From: an uncultured bacterium
GTDB taxonomy: Bacteria > Verrucomicrobiota > Kiritimatiellia > CAIKKV01 > CAITUY01
Reading direction: 5' to 3'
NCBI GenBank assembly: GCA_903908715.1
Contig: CAIVSY010000078.1
Location: forward strand, 1 to 64,000
DNA: 64,000 nt
In this document: in pieces, positions 1 to 9,254 of the stretch
How the letters are laid out: every line of letters begins with the position of its first letter
How positions within the stretch are numbered: the first letter of the stretch is position 1
Program-made: the position numbers and the translations under genes
Notes under the pieces: generated by a model
Told to the model about the DNA's origin: nothing
The model's input: the letters and a program-made list of their open reading frames with translations, nothing else
The model's database searches: none

Positions 1-684
<684 letters not shown>

Positions 685-732
685 CGGGGACAACCCAAGA
701 CAACACCCCCCGCGCAAGAAACGGAGAAACAG

Positions 733-1146
733 ATGGAAGCTACCGCATGTATGACAAATCCCTGTGAATACCCCCTTTACACCCTGATTTCGGCCGTGCT
801 GGCCGGATTCCTGCTGGGCCTGCTGCTCGGCCTGCGCCTGCGGCTGCGCCGCGGCGGGTCCCGCGTCGTCCGCAGCACCGAGATCCACGTCGGCAACCTG
901 GCCGCCGGAACAAACGAGCAAACCATCCGCAAGTGCTTCGAGCGCTTCGGTGAAGTCCGCGACGTTCGCCTGATCTCGGGCCGCGGCGATGATGACCGTA
1001 AGCCTTTTGCCTTCCTGAGCATGGGCAGTGTCGAATCCGCCCAGGCAGCGGCCAATGGCATGAACGGCAAGGAACTGGATGGAAGCAGGGTAACCGTCAG
1101 CGAAGCCCGCTCACGTCGGCGCAGAAACGGCGGCGGACGCCGGTAA
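733..1146 (+). CDS. Membrane-anchored RRM (RNA recognition motif) protein
   Basis: The 137-residue product has one hydrophobic segment at about residues 16-35 (LYTLISAVLAGFLLGLLLGL), then a basic stretch, then a single RRM domain at about residues 48-125. The RRM shows an RNP2-like IHVGNLA and an RNP1-like KPFAFLSM. The tail is Arg/Gly-rich. The start is supported by GGAGA about six bases upstream. Bacterial RRM proteins are usually small, soluble cold-shock or RNA-chaperone proteins. The N-terminal anchor here suggests an RNA-binding domain held at the inner membrane, though the segment could also be a tail that packs on a partner. It lies 49 bases after rpoD and is followed by a strong terminator. 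The RRM call is firm; the RNA target and role are unknown. Confidence 0.85.
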   Translation: MEATACMTNPCEYPLYTLISAVLAGFLLGLLLGLRLRLRRGGSRVVRSTEIHVGNLAAGTNEQTIRKCFERFGEVRDVRLISGRGDDDRKPFAFLSMGSVESAQAAANGMNGKELDGSRVTVSEARSRRRRNGGGRR

Positions 1147-1165
1147 ACGGACAAATCACGCCAAG

Positions 1166-1196
1166 AAAAGGCGGGCTCCATAAGCCCGCCTTTTTT
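1166..1196. terminator. Bidirectional intrinsic terminator
   Basis: A perfect 12-bp stem (1166-1177 with 1183-1194) has a 5-base loop. It is flanked by an A-run on the left and a T-run on the right, so it can end transcription from both sides. It sits between the 3' ends of the RRM gene (+) and the complex-I-like operon (-). Confidence 0.9.
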
Positions 1197-1223
1197 CTTC
1201 CCCCTCCCCGCCGGGCACCCCCA

Positions 1224-1997
1224 TCAGGAATCCCGGGCCGCTGAAACCCTCCCTAAAGCCTGCAACAGGCCGTCCAGAATCGTATACGGATGCGGCGGAC
1301 ACCCGGGAATGAACACATCGACGGGCACAATGCCGGCGACGCCGTCACACTGCTCCGGATGCCCCCCATAAATCCCGCCGGAAATCGAACATGCGCCAAC
1401 CGCAACCACAATCTTGGGCGATGGAACCGCATCATAAGTCTTCTTCAAGGCCATTTCCATATTCCGGCTCACGGGTCCGGTAACCACCAGCCCGTCAGCA
1501 TGACGAGGTGACGCCACAAACTGTATGCCAAACCGCCCCAGGTCAAACACCAGGGTATTCAACACATTGCAATCGGACTCACAAGCATTGCACCCCCCCG
1601 CACTGACCTGACGCAGTTTCAGGGAACGGCCGAACAGCCGGCGGCTCTTCTCATCCAATGCGGCCGCCAGACGCACCTCTTTTCCGTCCAACGTCAAGTC
1701 CTCCCTCCGTCGCGCTGCCAGTTGGTGATCTCGCGTGAACCGGATCGCCCCCCGGGTACATCGTCGCGCGCACTCACCGCAGAACAGGCAACGCCCGAGA
1801 TCCAAGGTCAGGCGCCCCCGTCCTGCCACAAGTGCACCCGTCGGACAAACACCGTCGCATTCCCTGCAACCAGCGGCACAGGCGTCAGGATCCAGGACCG
1901 GACGCCCGCGAAAACGTTCTGGCAGAACCGGCGGCAGCCGCGGATAACTGGCCGTGCGATGACCCTGCCTCAAACGGGCCATGAGAATGCTCAACAT
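1224..1997 (-). CDS. NuoB/HyfI-like small subunit fused to a 2[4Fe-4S] ferredoxin domain (Ehr-like complex)
   Basis: The peripheral electron-transfer subunit of the complex below, 257 residues from the chosen start. An upstream in-frame start exists at 2069, but the ATG at 1997 has GGGAGG five bases before it. The N-terminal third carries two ferredoxin-type cysteine clusters (CAAGCRECDGVCP and CLFCGECARRC). The C-terminal part is a complex-I PSST/HyfI domain with CNAC, VGACSISGG and PGCPPHP, which supply the four ligands of an N2-type [4Fe-4S] cluster. In formate hydrogenlyase-type complexes these two parts are usually separate subunits (HyfH and HyfI); here they are one polypeptide. It is the last gene of the operon, after the large subunit. 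All iron-sulfur ligands look intact, unlike the NiFe ligands of its partner. Confidence 0.88.
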   Translation of the reverse strand: MLSILMARLRQGHRTASYPRLPPVLPERFRGRPVLDPDACAAGCRECDGVCPTGALVAGRGRLTLDLGRCLFCGECARRCTRGAIRFTRDHQLAARRREDLTLDGKEVRLAAALDEKSRRLFGRSLKLRQVSAGGCNACESDCNVLNTLVFDLGRFGIQFVASPRHADGLVVTGPVSRNMEMALKKTYDAVPSPKIVVAVGACSISGGIYGGHPEQCDGVAGIVPVDVFIPGCPPHPYTILDGLLQALGRVSAARDS

Positions 1998-2069
1998 AAG
2001 AACCTCCCAGGGGTCATCGGGCCCGTGGCCGCCTTTCCGGTCATCCGCACATTCATGCCGCAGCCTCAC

Positions 2070-3569
2070 TCACAAATCGTGTCCGCAATAGGACAAGTTG
2101 AAACTCTTGTTGCACAGGGGAAAGTCTGATATCTGCTGGTTTCTCAAGGCCATGGCCAAGCCGGTCCAGTTGAAAAACGAAGGGTCAACCACCTTATACG
2201 CCGACCACCGCCCCGCGCTGTCCGTAAGCCCCACATGGCAAACCGCGCCACGCCAGGCTTCCACAAGGGAGACCACAAGGGAATCCCCCGCCACGGACGC
2301 AGGATCCACCCGGATGCTCCCTTCCGCCAGCATCTTGAGTTGCTCAAGGATGAACTCACCAGAACGCTGGATCTCCATCCACCGGATATGTGCCCGCTCG
2401 AAAACATCCCCCTCCGCGCCTGTCGATACGGGAATCTGCGCGAAACGGAAGATCCCGGAAGGAAAGTCCTGCCGGACATCCGCTTCCATGCCAGAGGCCC
2501 GCGCCGCCGGCCCCACCATACCCAATTGCCTGCATGTTTCAAGGGACACCCTGCCCGTCTCTGAAAAGCGACTCATGACCGAGGGAGAGTTCCACAACAA
2601 CTGGACTGCATTCCCAACATCCCGCAATGCAAGCGCCAATCGATCCCGCAAGTCGGAAACCGATTTCGCATCAAGATCGTAGCCCACTCCGCCCGGACGG
2701 ATCAGGCCGCGCCCGAATCGATTACCGCATAGTATCGCGGTCATGTTGAGAAAATCCCCCCTCAGCCGCCCGCAGTACGAGGCGGTGGGCAGGAACCCCA
2801 CATCGCCGGCCAATGCACCCAGGTCCCCGGTATGATTCGCCAACCGCTCCAACTCAAGGGCAATTCCCCGCAGGATCTGGGCTCGCGCAGGCACCGCGCA
2901 ACCGCATAAACCTTCCAGCGCCTGGCAATAGGCCGTGGCATGGCCAATCGTTGTATCCCCCGCAAGCGTCTCCATGTAATGGATCGCCCGCAAAGGCAGG
3001 CCAGACACAATCGCACGTTCGACCCCGCGGTGCTGGTACCCGAGGGATATCTCCAGATGGAAAACCTGCTCACCGTGGCACTGGAACCGGAAATGGCCGG
3101 GCTCGATGACCCCCGCATGGACGGGACCGACAGCCACCTCATGCACCTCCTCGCCTTCCACCCGGTAATAATTGGTCACCCCGATCAGCGGCGCTGACGA
3201 CCCCGTCCGCAGGAATCGTACCGGCTTGAGCCAGGGATGCCCTTCGGGGATCAGGTCGAACCCCTCGGCAATCTCCCGCTCAAACAAATGGACCTGGGTG
3301 CACCTCGGTGTCAGAGAAGGGAAACCCGTCCCGTTCACACGGGTCCGGGCCACACGCAATACCGCGGCGTCCCGGCACGCAAGTACCGCGTAGAGATCAA
3401 CCGAGGCATCCCCCTCGGTTCGATGGCCAAACAGCGCGGCAACCTTGCCGTCATCGGCGACCGCATCAACGATGGAGTCCCGGAAAGTCTCGCCATCCAG
3501 CAGCGGGATATCCGACCGAGCCAACGGAGTTCCGTTGCGGGCAACAGCCCATTGCAGGATTGACGTCAT
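2070..3569 (-). CDS. NuoCD/HyfG-like large subunit lacking the NiFe-binding cysteines
   Basis: The 499-residue protein joins a 30-kDa (NuoC-like) N-terminal domain (about 1-130) to a 49-kDa (NuoD/HycE-like) domain (about 150-499). The family relation is clear from GYQHRGVERAI and GLIRPGGVGYD. In HycE/HyfG the L1 motif RxCGxC and the L2 motif DPCxxC hold the NiFe site. Here the aligned L1 region reads TLAGDTTIGHATAY (residues 201-214), with Ala and Thr in place of both cysteines. The C-terminus reads NLSYCGHDL, with no DPCxxC. An active [NiFe] hydrogenase is therefore unlikely. This matches the energy-converting hydrogenase-related (Ehr) type described for the complex-I superfamily, whose substrate is unknown. 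Its start overlaps the stop of the preceding gene by four bases. Confidence 0.88.
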   Translation of the reverse strand: MTSILQWAVARNGTPLARSDIPLLDGETFRDSIVDAVADDGKVAALFGHRTEGDASVDLYAVLACRDAAVLRVARTRVNGTGFPSLTPRCTQVHLFEREIAEGFDLIPEGHPWLKPVRFLRTGSSAPLIGVTNYYRVEGEEVHEVAVGPVHAGVIEPGHFRFQCHGEQVFHLEISLGYQHRGVERAIVSGLPLRAIHYMETLAGDTTIGHATAYCQALEGLCGCAVPARAQILRGIALELERLANHTGDLGALAGDVGFLPTASYCGRLRGDFLNMTAILCGNRFGRGLIRPGGVGYDLDAKSVSDLRDRLALALRDVGNAVQLLWNSPSVMSRFSETGRVSLETCRQLGMVGPAARASGMEADVRQDFPSGIFRFAQIPVSTGAEGDVFERAHIRWMEIQRSGEFILEQLKMLAEGSIRVDPASVAGDSLVVSLVEAWRGAVCHVGLTDSAGRWSAYKVVDPSFFNWTGLAMALRNQQISDFPLCNKSFNLSYCGHDL

Positions 3570-5002
3570 GATGGCACCACTTCCAGGAAATCAGCAGCCC
3601 CCTGCAACCACTGCTCAACCGGCGCGGGAAGGTAAATCCCCAGCCACAACGAAAGCCCTGCAAGCAGAAGGATTGGCACCACCAGACAGGCCTTCTCGCG
3701 TGAGCCAGCAGGATCCGGAGAAAGGGCGGGCGCGCCCTGCACCACCCGCAGCACCGTCGTGCCCATGCCGATAAAGACCACCGCCAACAGGACGAGAAAT
3801 GAAATGGCTATAGCCGTGTGTCCTCCCTGAAGCGCCCCCTGAAGGATCCCGAAAAGACTGCGGAACGGCCCCCCGGGCGGCGAACCAGTAACCATCAGAA
3901 AACCCGCAAGAAAAAGGGAACCCGACCACGGCAATCGTCGAATAGCCCCTTGCACATCCTCAGTCCACTTACTCCCGTATGACCGATGAATATTACCGGC
4001 CGCAAGGAACATCACACCCTTGGTAATCCCGTTCGTGATCACATGCAACAGAGCCCCCGCGAGCGCCAATCCTCCCAACCCCGTTCCCAGAGCAAGAACA
4101 CCCATGTGTTCCACACTGGAATAAGCCAGCATCCGCTTGAAATCCCTCTGGCGGATCACGAAAACCGCAGCCACCGCCATGGACAAAAGCCCCATGAGGA
4201 TCAACGCATGACTGGCAAAGGCGGCCTCCGAAGTGTTCCGGCAAATGCGGTACAAGCGCAAGATTGCCAGGAACGCGCAACTGGTGACTCCGCCCGAAAG
4301 CAGGGCACCCGCAATTCCCGGCGCCTCCCCATAGGCATCCGGCTTCCATGTATGCATTGGCGCCAGGCCCATTTTCGTCCCGTACCCAACCAGCAGAAGC
4401 ACAAAGGCGGCATGCAACCACGGCGTCGAAAGCCGCGGAGCAAGAACCGCCAAATCCCCGAAAAGAAGTGTCGGCTCCTCCCCGGCCCCAAGCCCTGCAT
4501 ACGCCATAAAAAAAGTTCCCAGCAAGGCCAGGGCAATACCCACCGAACCGATGAGAAGATATTTCCAGGTCGCCTCCAGCGAACGGGGCGTATGATTAAA
4601 ATAGAGCAATGGAGCGGCCGCAAGCGTTGTGGCCTCGACAGCCACCCAGAGAAGCCCCAGATGCTGGGAAAGAATCACGAGTGTCATCATCGAAAGCATA
4701 CCCAGGAGACAAGCACAGAAAACCCGGTTGGACCGCTCCCGGCGCTCGGCAAGATAACCCGGCGCATACAAGGAACATACGGCAAAAAGCACACTCACCA
4801 ATCCGAGTACGATCCGACCGGGCGGATCCAGCGCCAGCCAGCCAGCGAGAGCCGGCTTTAATCCGCCAAACAGGGACCATCCGGTCCAGACCAAGTGGGC
4901 CAAACCGCCCGCGGTCACCAGCCAGGGACGCCAGCGATTGGACGAAACCAGCGCGGCAGCCAAGCCAAAACCAAGTGGAATCAGGATCAAAAGCCAGACC
5001 AT
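3566..5002 (-). CDS. HyfF/NuoN-like antiporter-type membrane subunit
   Basis: A 478-residue polytopic membrane protein of the Mrp/NuoLMN antiporter family, expected to form a proton or sodium channel in the membrane arm. Typical family features are a lysine in a membrane helix in GYGTKMGLAPMHTWKPDAYGEAP, and the segment RDFKRMLAYSSVEHMG with the lysine and glutamate found in HyfF/NuoN. It begins three bases after the HyfE-like gene, with AAGGAG in the end of that gene as ribosome binding site. It overlaps the start of the large subunit by four bases. It is one of two antiporter-like subunits in the cluster, the other being the HyfB-like protein. Confidence 0.88.
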   Translation of the reverse strand: MVWLLILIPLGFGLAAALVSSNRWRPWLVTAGGLAHLVWTGWSLFGGLKPALAGWLALDPPGRIVLGLVSVLFAVCSLYAPGYLAERRERSNRVFCACLLGMLSMMTLVILSQHLGLLWVAVEATTLAAAPLLYFNHTPRSLEATWKYLLIGSVGIALALLGTFFMAYAGLGAGEEPTLLFGDLAVLAPRLSTPWLHAAFVLLLVGYGTKMGLAPMHTWKPDAYGEAPGIAGALLSGGVTSCAFLAILRLYRICRNTSEAAFASHALILMGLLSMAVAAVFVIRQRDFKRMLAYSSVEHMGVLALGTGLGGLALAGALLHVITNGITKGVMFLAAGNIHRSYGSKWTEDVQGAIRRLPWSGSLFLAGFLMVTGSPPGGPFRSLFGILQGALQGGHTAIAISFLVLLAVVFIGMGTTVLRVVQGAPALSPDPAGSREKACLVVPILLLAGLSLWLGIYLPAPVEQWLQGAADFLEVVPS

Positions 5003-5004
5003 TT

Positions 5005-5646
5005 CTACTCCTTCAACTCCGAAAGCATCCGGGTGCTCACCGAAGAATATTCCCGGCTGATTTTGTGAATGATGATGCCCATAACGAAAATGGCAACAAA
5101 CAGGTCGAGCAGGACGCCCAGCTCAATGAGAAATGGGATCGCCTCCATCAGCAAAAGGCCGAAGACAAAAACACCATTCTCCAGGATCAGGTAGCCAACC
5201 ACCTGGGCAATGGCCTCCCGACGGGTCATGAGGATCAGGAAGCCGGCCAGCACGGTGGATAACGCCGCCGGCGCAACCAGTGACCCGATATTCCCGTGAA
5301 CAACCGGCAAGGTCCCGGAAAATAACAGAGCCATCACAGTTCCGGACGCACCTAGCAGCATGGACGCCATCAGGCCGAACACGGGTTCAGTCTCCCGGTG
5401 AATCACCACTTCCCGTACCGCATGGAACAGCATGCGTGGGATCACCATCCCCTTGAGGATCACCGTGGCCCCGGCCATCACCAACACCGTCAGCTCCCAT
5501 TTCCCCCTTGCAAGGGCCAGTAACAAGCCAAGCAATACCCCCTGGACCGTCACCGCCCGGATCAAAGTCCGCAACCGGCCCGCCGAGAGGGCCATGAAGT
5601 TCAACAACAGCACCAGCACAAGAACCGCATCCACCCAAGTCTGCAT
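5005..5646 (-). CDS. HyfE/NuoK-like membrane subunit
   Basis: A 213-residue hydrophobic protein with about six membrane segments, the size and layout of HyfE, which contains a NuoK-like core. The segment REAIAQVVGYLILENGVFVFGLLL carries the membrane glutamate expected in NuoK/HyfE helices. The gene lies three bases after the NuoH-like gene and three before the HyfF-like gene. A purine-rich ribosome binding site (GAGGTAGG) precedes the ATG. It presumably links the NuoH-like subunit to the antiporter-like subunits in the ion path. Confidence 0.85.
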   Translation of the reverse strand: MQTWVDAVLVLVLLLNFMALSAGRLRTLIRAVTVQGVLLGLLLALARGKWELTVLVMAGATVILKGMVIPRMLFHAVREVVIHRETEPVFGLMASMLLGASGTVMALLFSGTLPVVHGNIGSLVAPAALSTVLAGFLILMTRREAIAQVVGYLILENGVFVFGLLLMEAIPFLIELGVLLDLFVAIFVMGIIIHKISREYSSVSTRMLSELKE

Positions 5647-5649
5647 GAC

Positions 5650-6558
5650 CTACCTCACAAGAAGAACCATGCCGAATGCTGACAGCAGACAGGCTGCCAC
5701 AAGGAACGTAGGGACCACCACCATCCGAAACCGCGCCATAACTGATTCCACCACCCCGATCACCACCGCGAGGCCAAGCAGCCCGGCCAGGAAAAGGATC
5801 CAGCCCAGCCACGAATCGGCCGCTGCATTCGGCATGGCCACCCGAAGCCATACTGCACCAGTCACCATCAGTTTCATGGTCGCACCATATTCAATCAGGC
5901 CGAATGCAGGCCCGCTGTGATCCAGGACCATGACTTCATGGATCATGGTCAGTTCCAAGTGGGTATTCGGATCATCGAAAGGGATACGCGAATTTTCGGC
6001 CAGCAGGACCAGGAACAGACTGGCGGCGACCAGCACCAGCGCAGGTGCCGTGACGCCCAGTTCGAGCGGATACCCCCCGGCCAGCATGCCCGTAAGGCTC
6101 AAGGAATCCGAAAGCTTGGCCAGGACCAGCATACCAAACAGCAAGGCGGGCTCAGCAAGACAGGCAAAAGTTAATTCGCGGGCCGCCCCCATCCCCTCAA
6201 ATGCGGAACCCGTATCCAGCGCAGCCGCGGCGGTGAAAAATCGGCCGAGAGCAAATAGATATGCGAAAAGGATCATATCACCCGGGAACGACAAGGGGGC
6301 CCTGTGCCCGCCAAATGGAACCAGCAGTCCGGCCAGTAATGCTGTGGCTAACCCCACCACTGGCCCCGCACAGAAAACCCACGTTGTCGTGACACTGAAC
6401 ACCGATCCCTTGCGCATCAACTTAAGAATGTCATAGTAGGGCTGGAGCAGCGGAGGTCCGACCCGGCCGGCAAAAAATGCCTTGGTCTTGCCGATCACAC
6501 CGGGCAGGAGTGGAGGCAGAAGCAACAACAGCAGGATATGGATTCCCACGTCTCTCAT
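5650..6558 (-). CDS. HyfC/NuoH-like membrane subunit
   Basis: The 302-residue protein is the NuoH/HycD family member that contacts the peripheral arm. Diagnostic stretches are GRVGPPLLQPYYDILKLMRK near the N-terminus and ENSRIPFDDPNTHLELTMIHE in the middle, which holds the acidic residues of the quinone/ion-coupling loop. The chosen ATG at 6558 overlaps the stop of the HyfB-like gene by four bases and has AAGGGG upstream; a GTG at 6573 is less likely. The conserved acidic residues suggest the coupling machinery is functional even though the NiFe site is gone. Confidence 0.9.
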   Translation of the reverse strand: MRDVGIHILLLLLLPPLLPGVIGKTKAFFAGRVGPPLLQPYYDILKLMRKGSVFSVTTTWVFCAGPVVGLATALLAGLLVPFGGHRAPLSFPGDMILFAYLFALGRFFTAAAALDTGSAFEGMGAARELTFACLAEPALLFGMLVLAKLSDSLSLTGMLAGGYPLELGVTAPALVLVAASLFLVLLAENSRIPFDDPNTHLELTMIHEVMVLDHSGPAFGLIEYGATMKLMVTGAVWLRVAMPNAAADSWLGWILFLAGLLGLAVVIGVVESVMARFRMVVVPTFLVAACLLSAFGMVLLVR

Positions 6559-8510
6559 GCTGCCCCTTTCCACAACAGCAGCACAATCAGGAACGCCACA
6601 ATATAGAACAAGTAGGCATGGATATTACCGGCCTGCAGGAACCGCAAGGAAGACAGGAACCGGACCGCCGAGCGGAAAGCAGGCTTGACCGTCGTATCCA
6701 GAACCACGTCCAGGATATGGCCACGGAAACGTGTCTTGTCAGGGAAGACCGGCATTGTTCCCGGTTTGCGCCACTGGGAGCGCTGCACCCAGGCAAAAAC
6801 CGATCCGAGAATCTGAGCGAAAGAGGAAGCCGTATACTGCATCCGCGAAGTGGGCGCAGCATATCCGCAGTCCCAGGTCACGGACCGCACCACACCGCCA
6901 CACCGGATCCGCCGGTACAGCCCGGCCCCCAGAAGGCCGCAAAGGGCCAACAACGCAAGCGCCCCCAAGCTGATCCATCCCAGCCGGGCCAGGGAAGAAA
7001 GCGAAACCAGTTCCGGCTCCCCAAGGGCCCAGGCGCGAATGCCGGCATCCAGGACCGGAACCACCACGATTGGTGCCACACCGATGAGCACGCAGAAAAA
7101 AACCAGGACAAGCATCGGGCCCACCATGAGCAGCCCCGCCTCACGGGCACCGCAAACCTCCGGAGACCGGCCTTCCCCCAGGAAAACCACACCAAAGGCC
7201 TTGACGAAACACGCCACGGCCAAACCTCCAATCAACGCCAGGATCGGCGCCGCCAATGCAGCCACAACCCAGGACTTTGCCTGCCCGATCCCCAATGCAT
7301 GAAAGGCACCCAGATAGACCAACCACTCACTGACAAACCCGTTCAACGGAGGCAATCCACAAATCGCCACCGCTCCCAGCGCGAACGAGAAGGCCGTCCA
7401 CGGCATAGCACGTGCCAGCCCCCCAAGACGGTCGATTTCCCGTGTGTGCGTTGCATGGATTGCCGAGCCGGCACTCAGGAACAGAAGCGCCTTGAACAGT
7501 GCATGATTCCACACATGAAGGAGGGCTCCCGCCAGTCCCAACACCAGCAACACGGGCTGGTGCAAAGTTCGGCCAGCAACCGCAATCCCAAGCCCCATCA
7601 CGATTATCCCGATGTTCTCGATGCTGTGATAAGCCAGCAGGCGCTTGAGATCATGCTGGCCCAAAGCCAGAACCACACCGACCACCCCGGATACCGCACC
7701 CAGCGCCAGCAGAACTCCAGCCCACCACAGGGGTGGAACCCCCGGCAACCATGACAAGGCACGGACCAAACCGTATACCCCGATCTTGATCAACACGCCC
7801 GACATAAGGGCCGAAACGTGACTGGGAGCCGTCGCATGCGCACCAGGCAACCAGATGTGGAGCGGCATGATGCCCGCCTTGCATCCAAACGCCACCACCG
7901 CAAGCCAGAATAAAACCGTAAGCATTGCAGGCGAGGCAATCCCGTCCGCAATCGGTTCCAGGGCAAACGAACCTGTCAGAAGGTGGAACAAAGCGAACCA
8001 GGCAAACAGGCAAAGAGTTCCAATGTGAGTGACAATCAGATACAACAGGCCCGCGGCCCGCGCAACACGATCCTCATCCTCTGTCGTGATCAGGAAAAAA
8101 CCGCTCAGCGCCATAATCTCCCAGGCCACAAGGAACACCATGGCATGACACGCCACCGTCACCCCGCCCATGGCTGCCGTCATAAGACCGAAGAACAAAC
8201 GGAGTCGACACCCGTTTCCGGGATGATCATTCTGCCGCCAGTATGCCGTGCCGTAGATTGCACCAAGCGCCGGAATCAGAAATACCGGCAGCAGAAACAC
8301 TACCGCCAAACCATCGATGCGCAGGAATGGACCCGACGGAGGCGGATGCCACAGGGCGGCCAAACAACCGATGATGCCAAGTACCGATCCTGCACCCGCA
8401 AGCCAAACCGATAGCCGTTGACCGCCATCCCGGTATCCGCGGAAAACCCACCCCGGTATCCCGCTCACGGCATGTAGCAGCAACCCAGTCAAAACGAGGG
8501 CGCTACTCAT
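6555..8510 (-). CDS. HyfB/NuoL-like antiporter-type membrane subunit
   Basis: The product is a 651-residue NuoL/HyfB-type polytopic membrane protein. A longer open frame reaches 8645, but the ATG at 8510 is preceded by GGGAGGG and starts directly into a membrane helix (MSSALVLTGLLL). Family hallmarks are CKAGIMPLHIWLPGAHATAPS and HDLKRLLAYHSIENIG, with the membrane lysines and glutamate of the ion path. Its start overlaps the end of the HTH-EIIA gene by eight bases, so the regulator and the complex are probably translated together. It is the first structural gene of the operon. Confidence 0.9.
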   Translation of the reverse strand: MSSALVLTGLLLHAVSGIPGWVFRGYRDGGQRLSVWLAGAGSVLGIIGCLAALWHPPPSGPFLRIDGLAVVFLLPVFLIPALGAIYGTAYWRQNDHPGNGCRLRLFFGLMTAAMGGVTVACHAMVFLVAWEIMALSGFFLITTEDEDRVARAAGLLYLIVTHIGTLCLFAWFALFHLLTGSFALEPIADGIASPAMLTVLFWLAVVAFGCKAGIMPLHIWLPGAHATAPSHVSALMSGVLIKIGVYGLVRALSWLPGVPPLWWAGVLLALGAVSGVVGVVLALGQHDLKRLLAYHSIENIGIIVMGLGIAVAGRTLHQPVLLVLGLAGALLHVWNHALFKALLFLSAGSAIHATHTREIDRLGGLARAMPWTAFSFALGAVAICGLPPLNGFVSEWLVYLGAFHALGIGQAKSWVVAALAAPILALIGGLAVACFVKAFGVVFLGEGRSPEVCGAREAGLLMVGPMLVLVFFCVLIGVAPIVVVPVLDAGIRAWALGEPELVSLSSLARLGWISLGALALLALCGLLGAGLYRRIRCGGVVRSVTWDCGYAAPTSRMQYTASSFAQILGSVFAWVQRSQWRKPGTMPVFPDKTRFRGHILDVVLDTTVKPAFRSAVRFLSSLRFLQAGNIHAYLFYIVAFLIVLLLWKGAA

Positions 8511-9213
8511 GAGCCCTCCCCGAAGGCAGGGCGCCGGATGAGGTATGGGCCGTTTGCATGGATCGGGCCGCCGCAAGAATCTCGACCCGCGAAGCCTGAC
8601 GCAACACCACATCCATGAATGCTGGCACTCGAAGTGCCTGGGCAATCCTCGAGAGCAAATACAGATGAATCCGTACCGTGGGGCTCACCAGCGTGAACAA
8701 AGTCTGCACCGGCTGCCCGTCAATGGCATTGAATTCAACCGGCCTCTCCAGGAAACACAGGCAAATGACCGGTCGATTGACGGAAAGGACTATGGGATTC
8801 CGCACGTGCGGGATCGCTATCCCATCCCCGACACCTGTCGACGCCATAGATTCGCGTGCGAGAAGTACACGCAACAGCAACTCCCTATCCATGTCCGGCG
8901 GCAGTCTCATTACATTGACAACAGACCGCAACGCCGATTCCTTGTCCGTCCCCTCCAGCCGGTAAAAGATCCCGCCAGCCTCTATGGAATCAGCCAGATC
9001 CGGCAACAATTCCGGTCCGGCATCCGGCTCACGGAACATCTCGGTGGAAACGTTGATCTTCTTCGCTGTGGCCCATTCAAGAAGCTCGGCCCGGTTAAAA
9101 CGGTACTGATCGTTGACGCGGTACGCCGGGATCTGCCCCGCCTGAATCCAGCGATAGATGGATTTCTCAGAAACATTCAGGATTCGAGCCACATCACGAA
9201 CACCCAATTGCAT
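8503..9213 (-). CDS. HTH (MerR/excisionase-type) - PTS EIIA (fructose/PtsN-type) fusion regulator
   Basis: The first ~55 residues form an excisionase-like helix-turn-helix (VRDVARILNVSEKSIYRWIQAGQIPAYRV). Residues ~85-220 form an EIIA domain of the fructose/nitrogen type, with the phosphorylatable histidine in GDGIAIPHVR (His136 from the chosen start). EIIA domains take phosphate from HPr/NPr, so the protein may sense PTS state and bind DNA or a partner. The ATG at 9213 is chosen over 9243 because AAGGA lies upstream and because the predicted transcript start is near 9248. The gene overlaps the HyfB-like gene, which ties this putative sensor to the Ehr-like complex. No EI, HPr or permease gene is in the window. 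Confidence 0.85.
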   Translation of the reverse strand: MQLGVRDVARILNVSEKSIYRWIQAGQIPAYRVNDQYRFNRAELLEWATAKKINVSTEMFREPDAGPELLPDLADSIEAGGIFYRLEGTDKESALRSVVNVMRLPPDMDRELLLRVLLARESMASTGVGDGIAIPHVRNPIVLSVNRPVICLCFLERPVEFNAIDGQPVQTLFTLVSPTVRIHLYLLSRIAQALRVPAFMDVVLRQASRVEILAAARSMQTAHTSSGALPSGRAHE

Positions 9214-9254
9214 GACAGAATTCCTTAAGACCAGAATAGACAACGATGGACACG

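Noticed and set aside
6477-7754. A 425-codon plus-strand open frame opposite the HyfB-like gene
   Set aside because: Shadow frame; Gln/Arg/His-rich, without any known domain, while the minus strand encodes a clear membrane protein.
1224-8510. An active group-4 [NiFe] hydrogenase or formate hydrogenlyase
   Set aside because: The subunit set fits, but both NiFe-binding motifs of the large subunit are lost and no hyp genes are present in the window.
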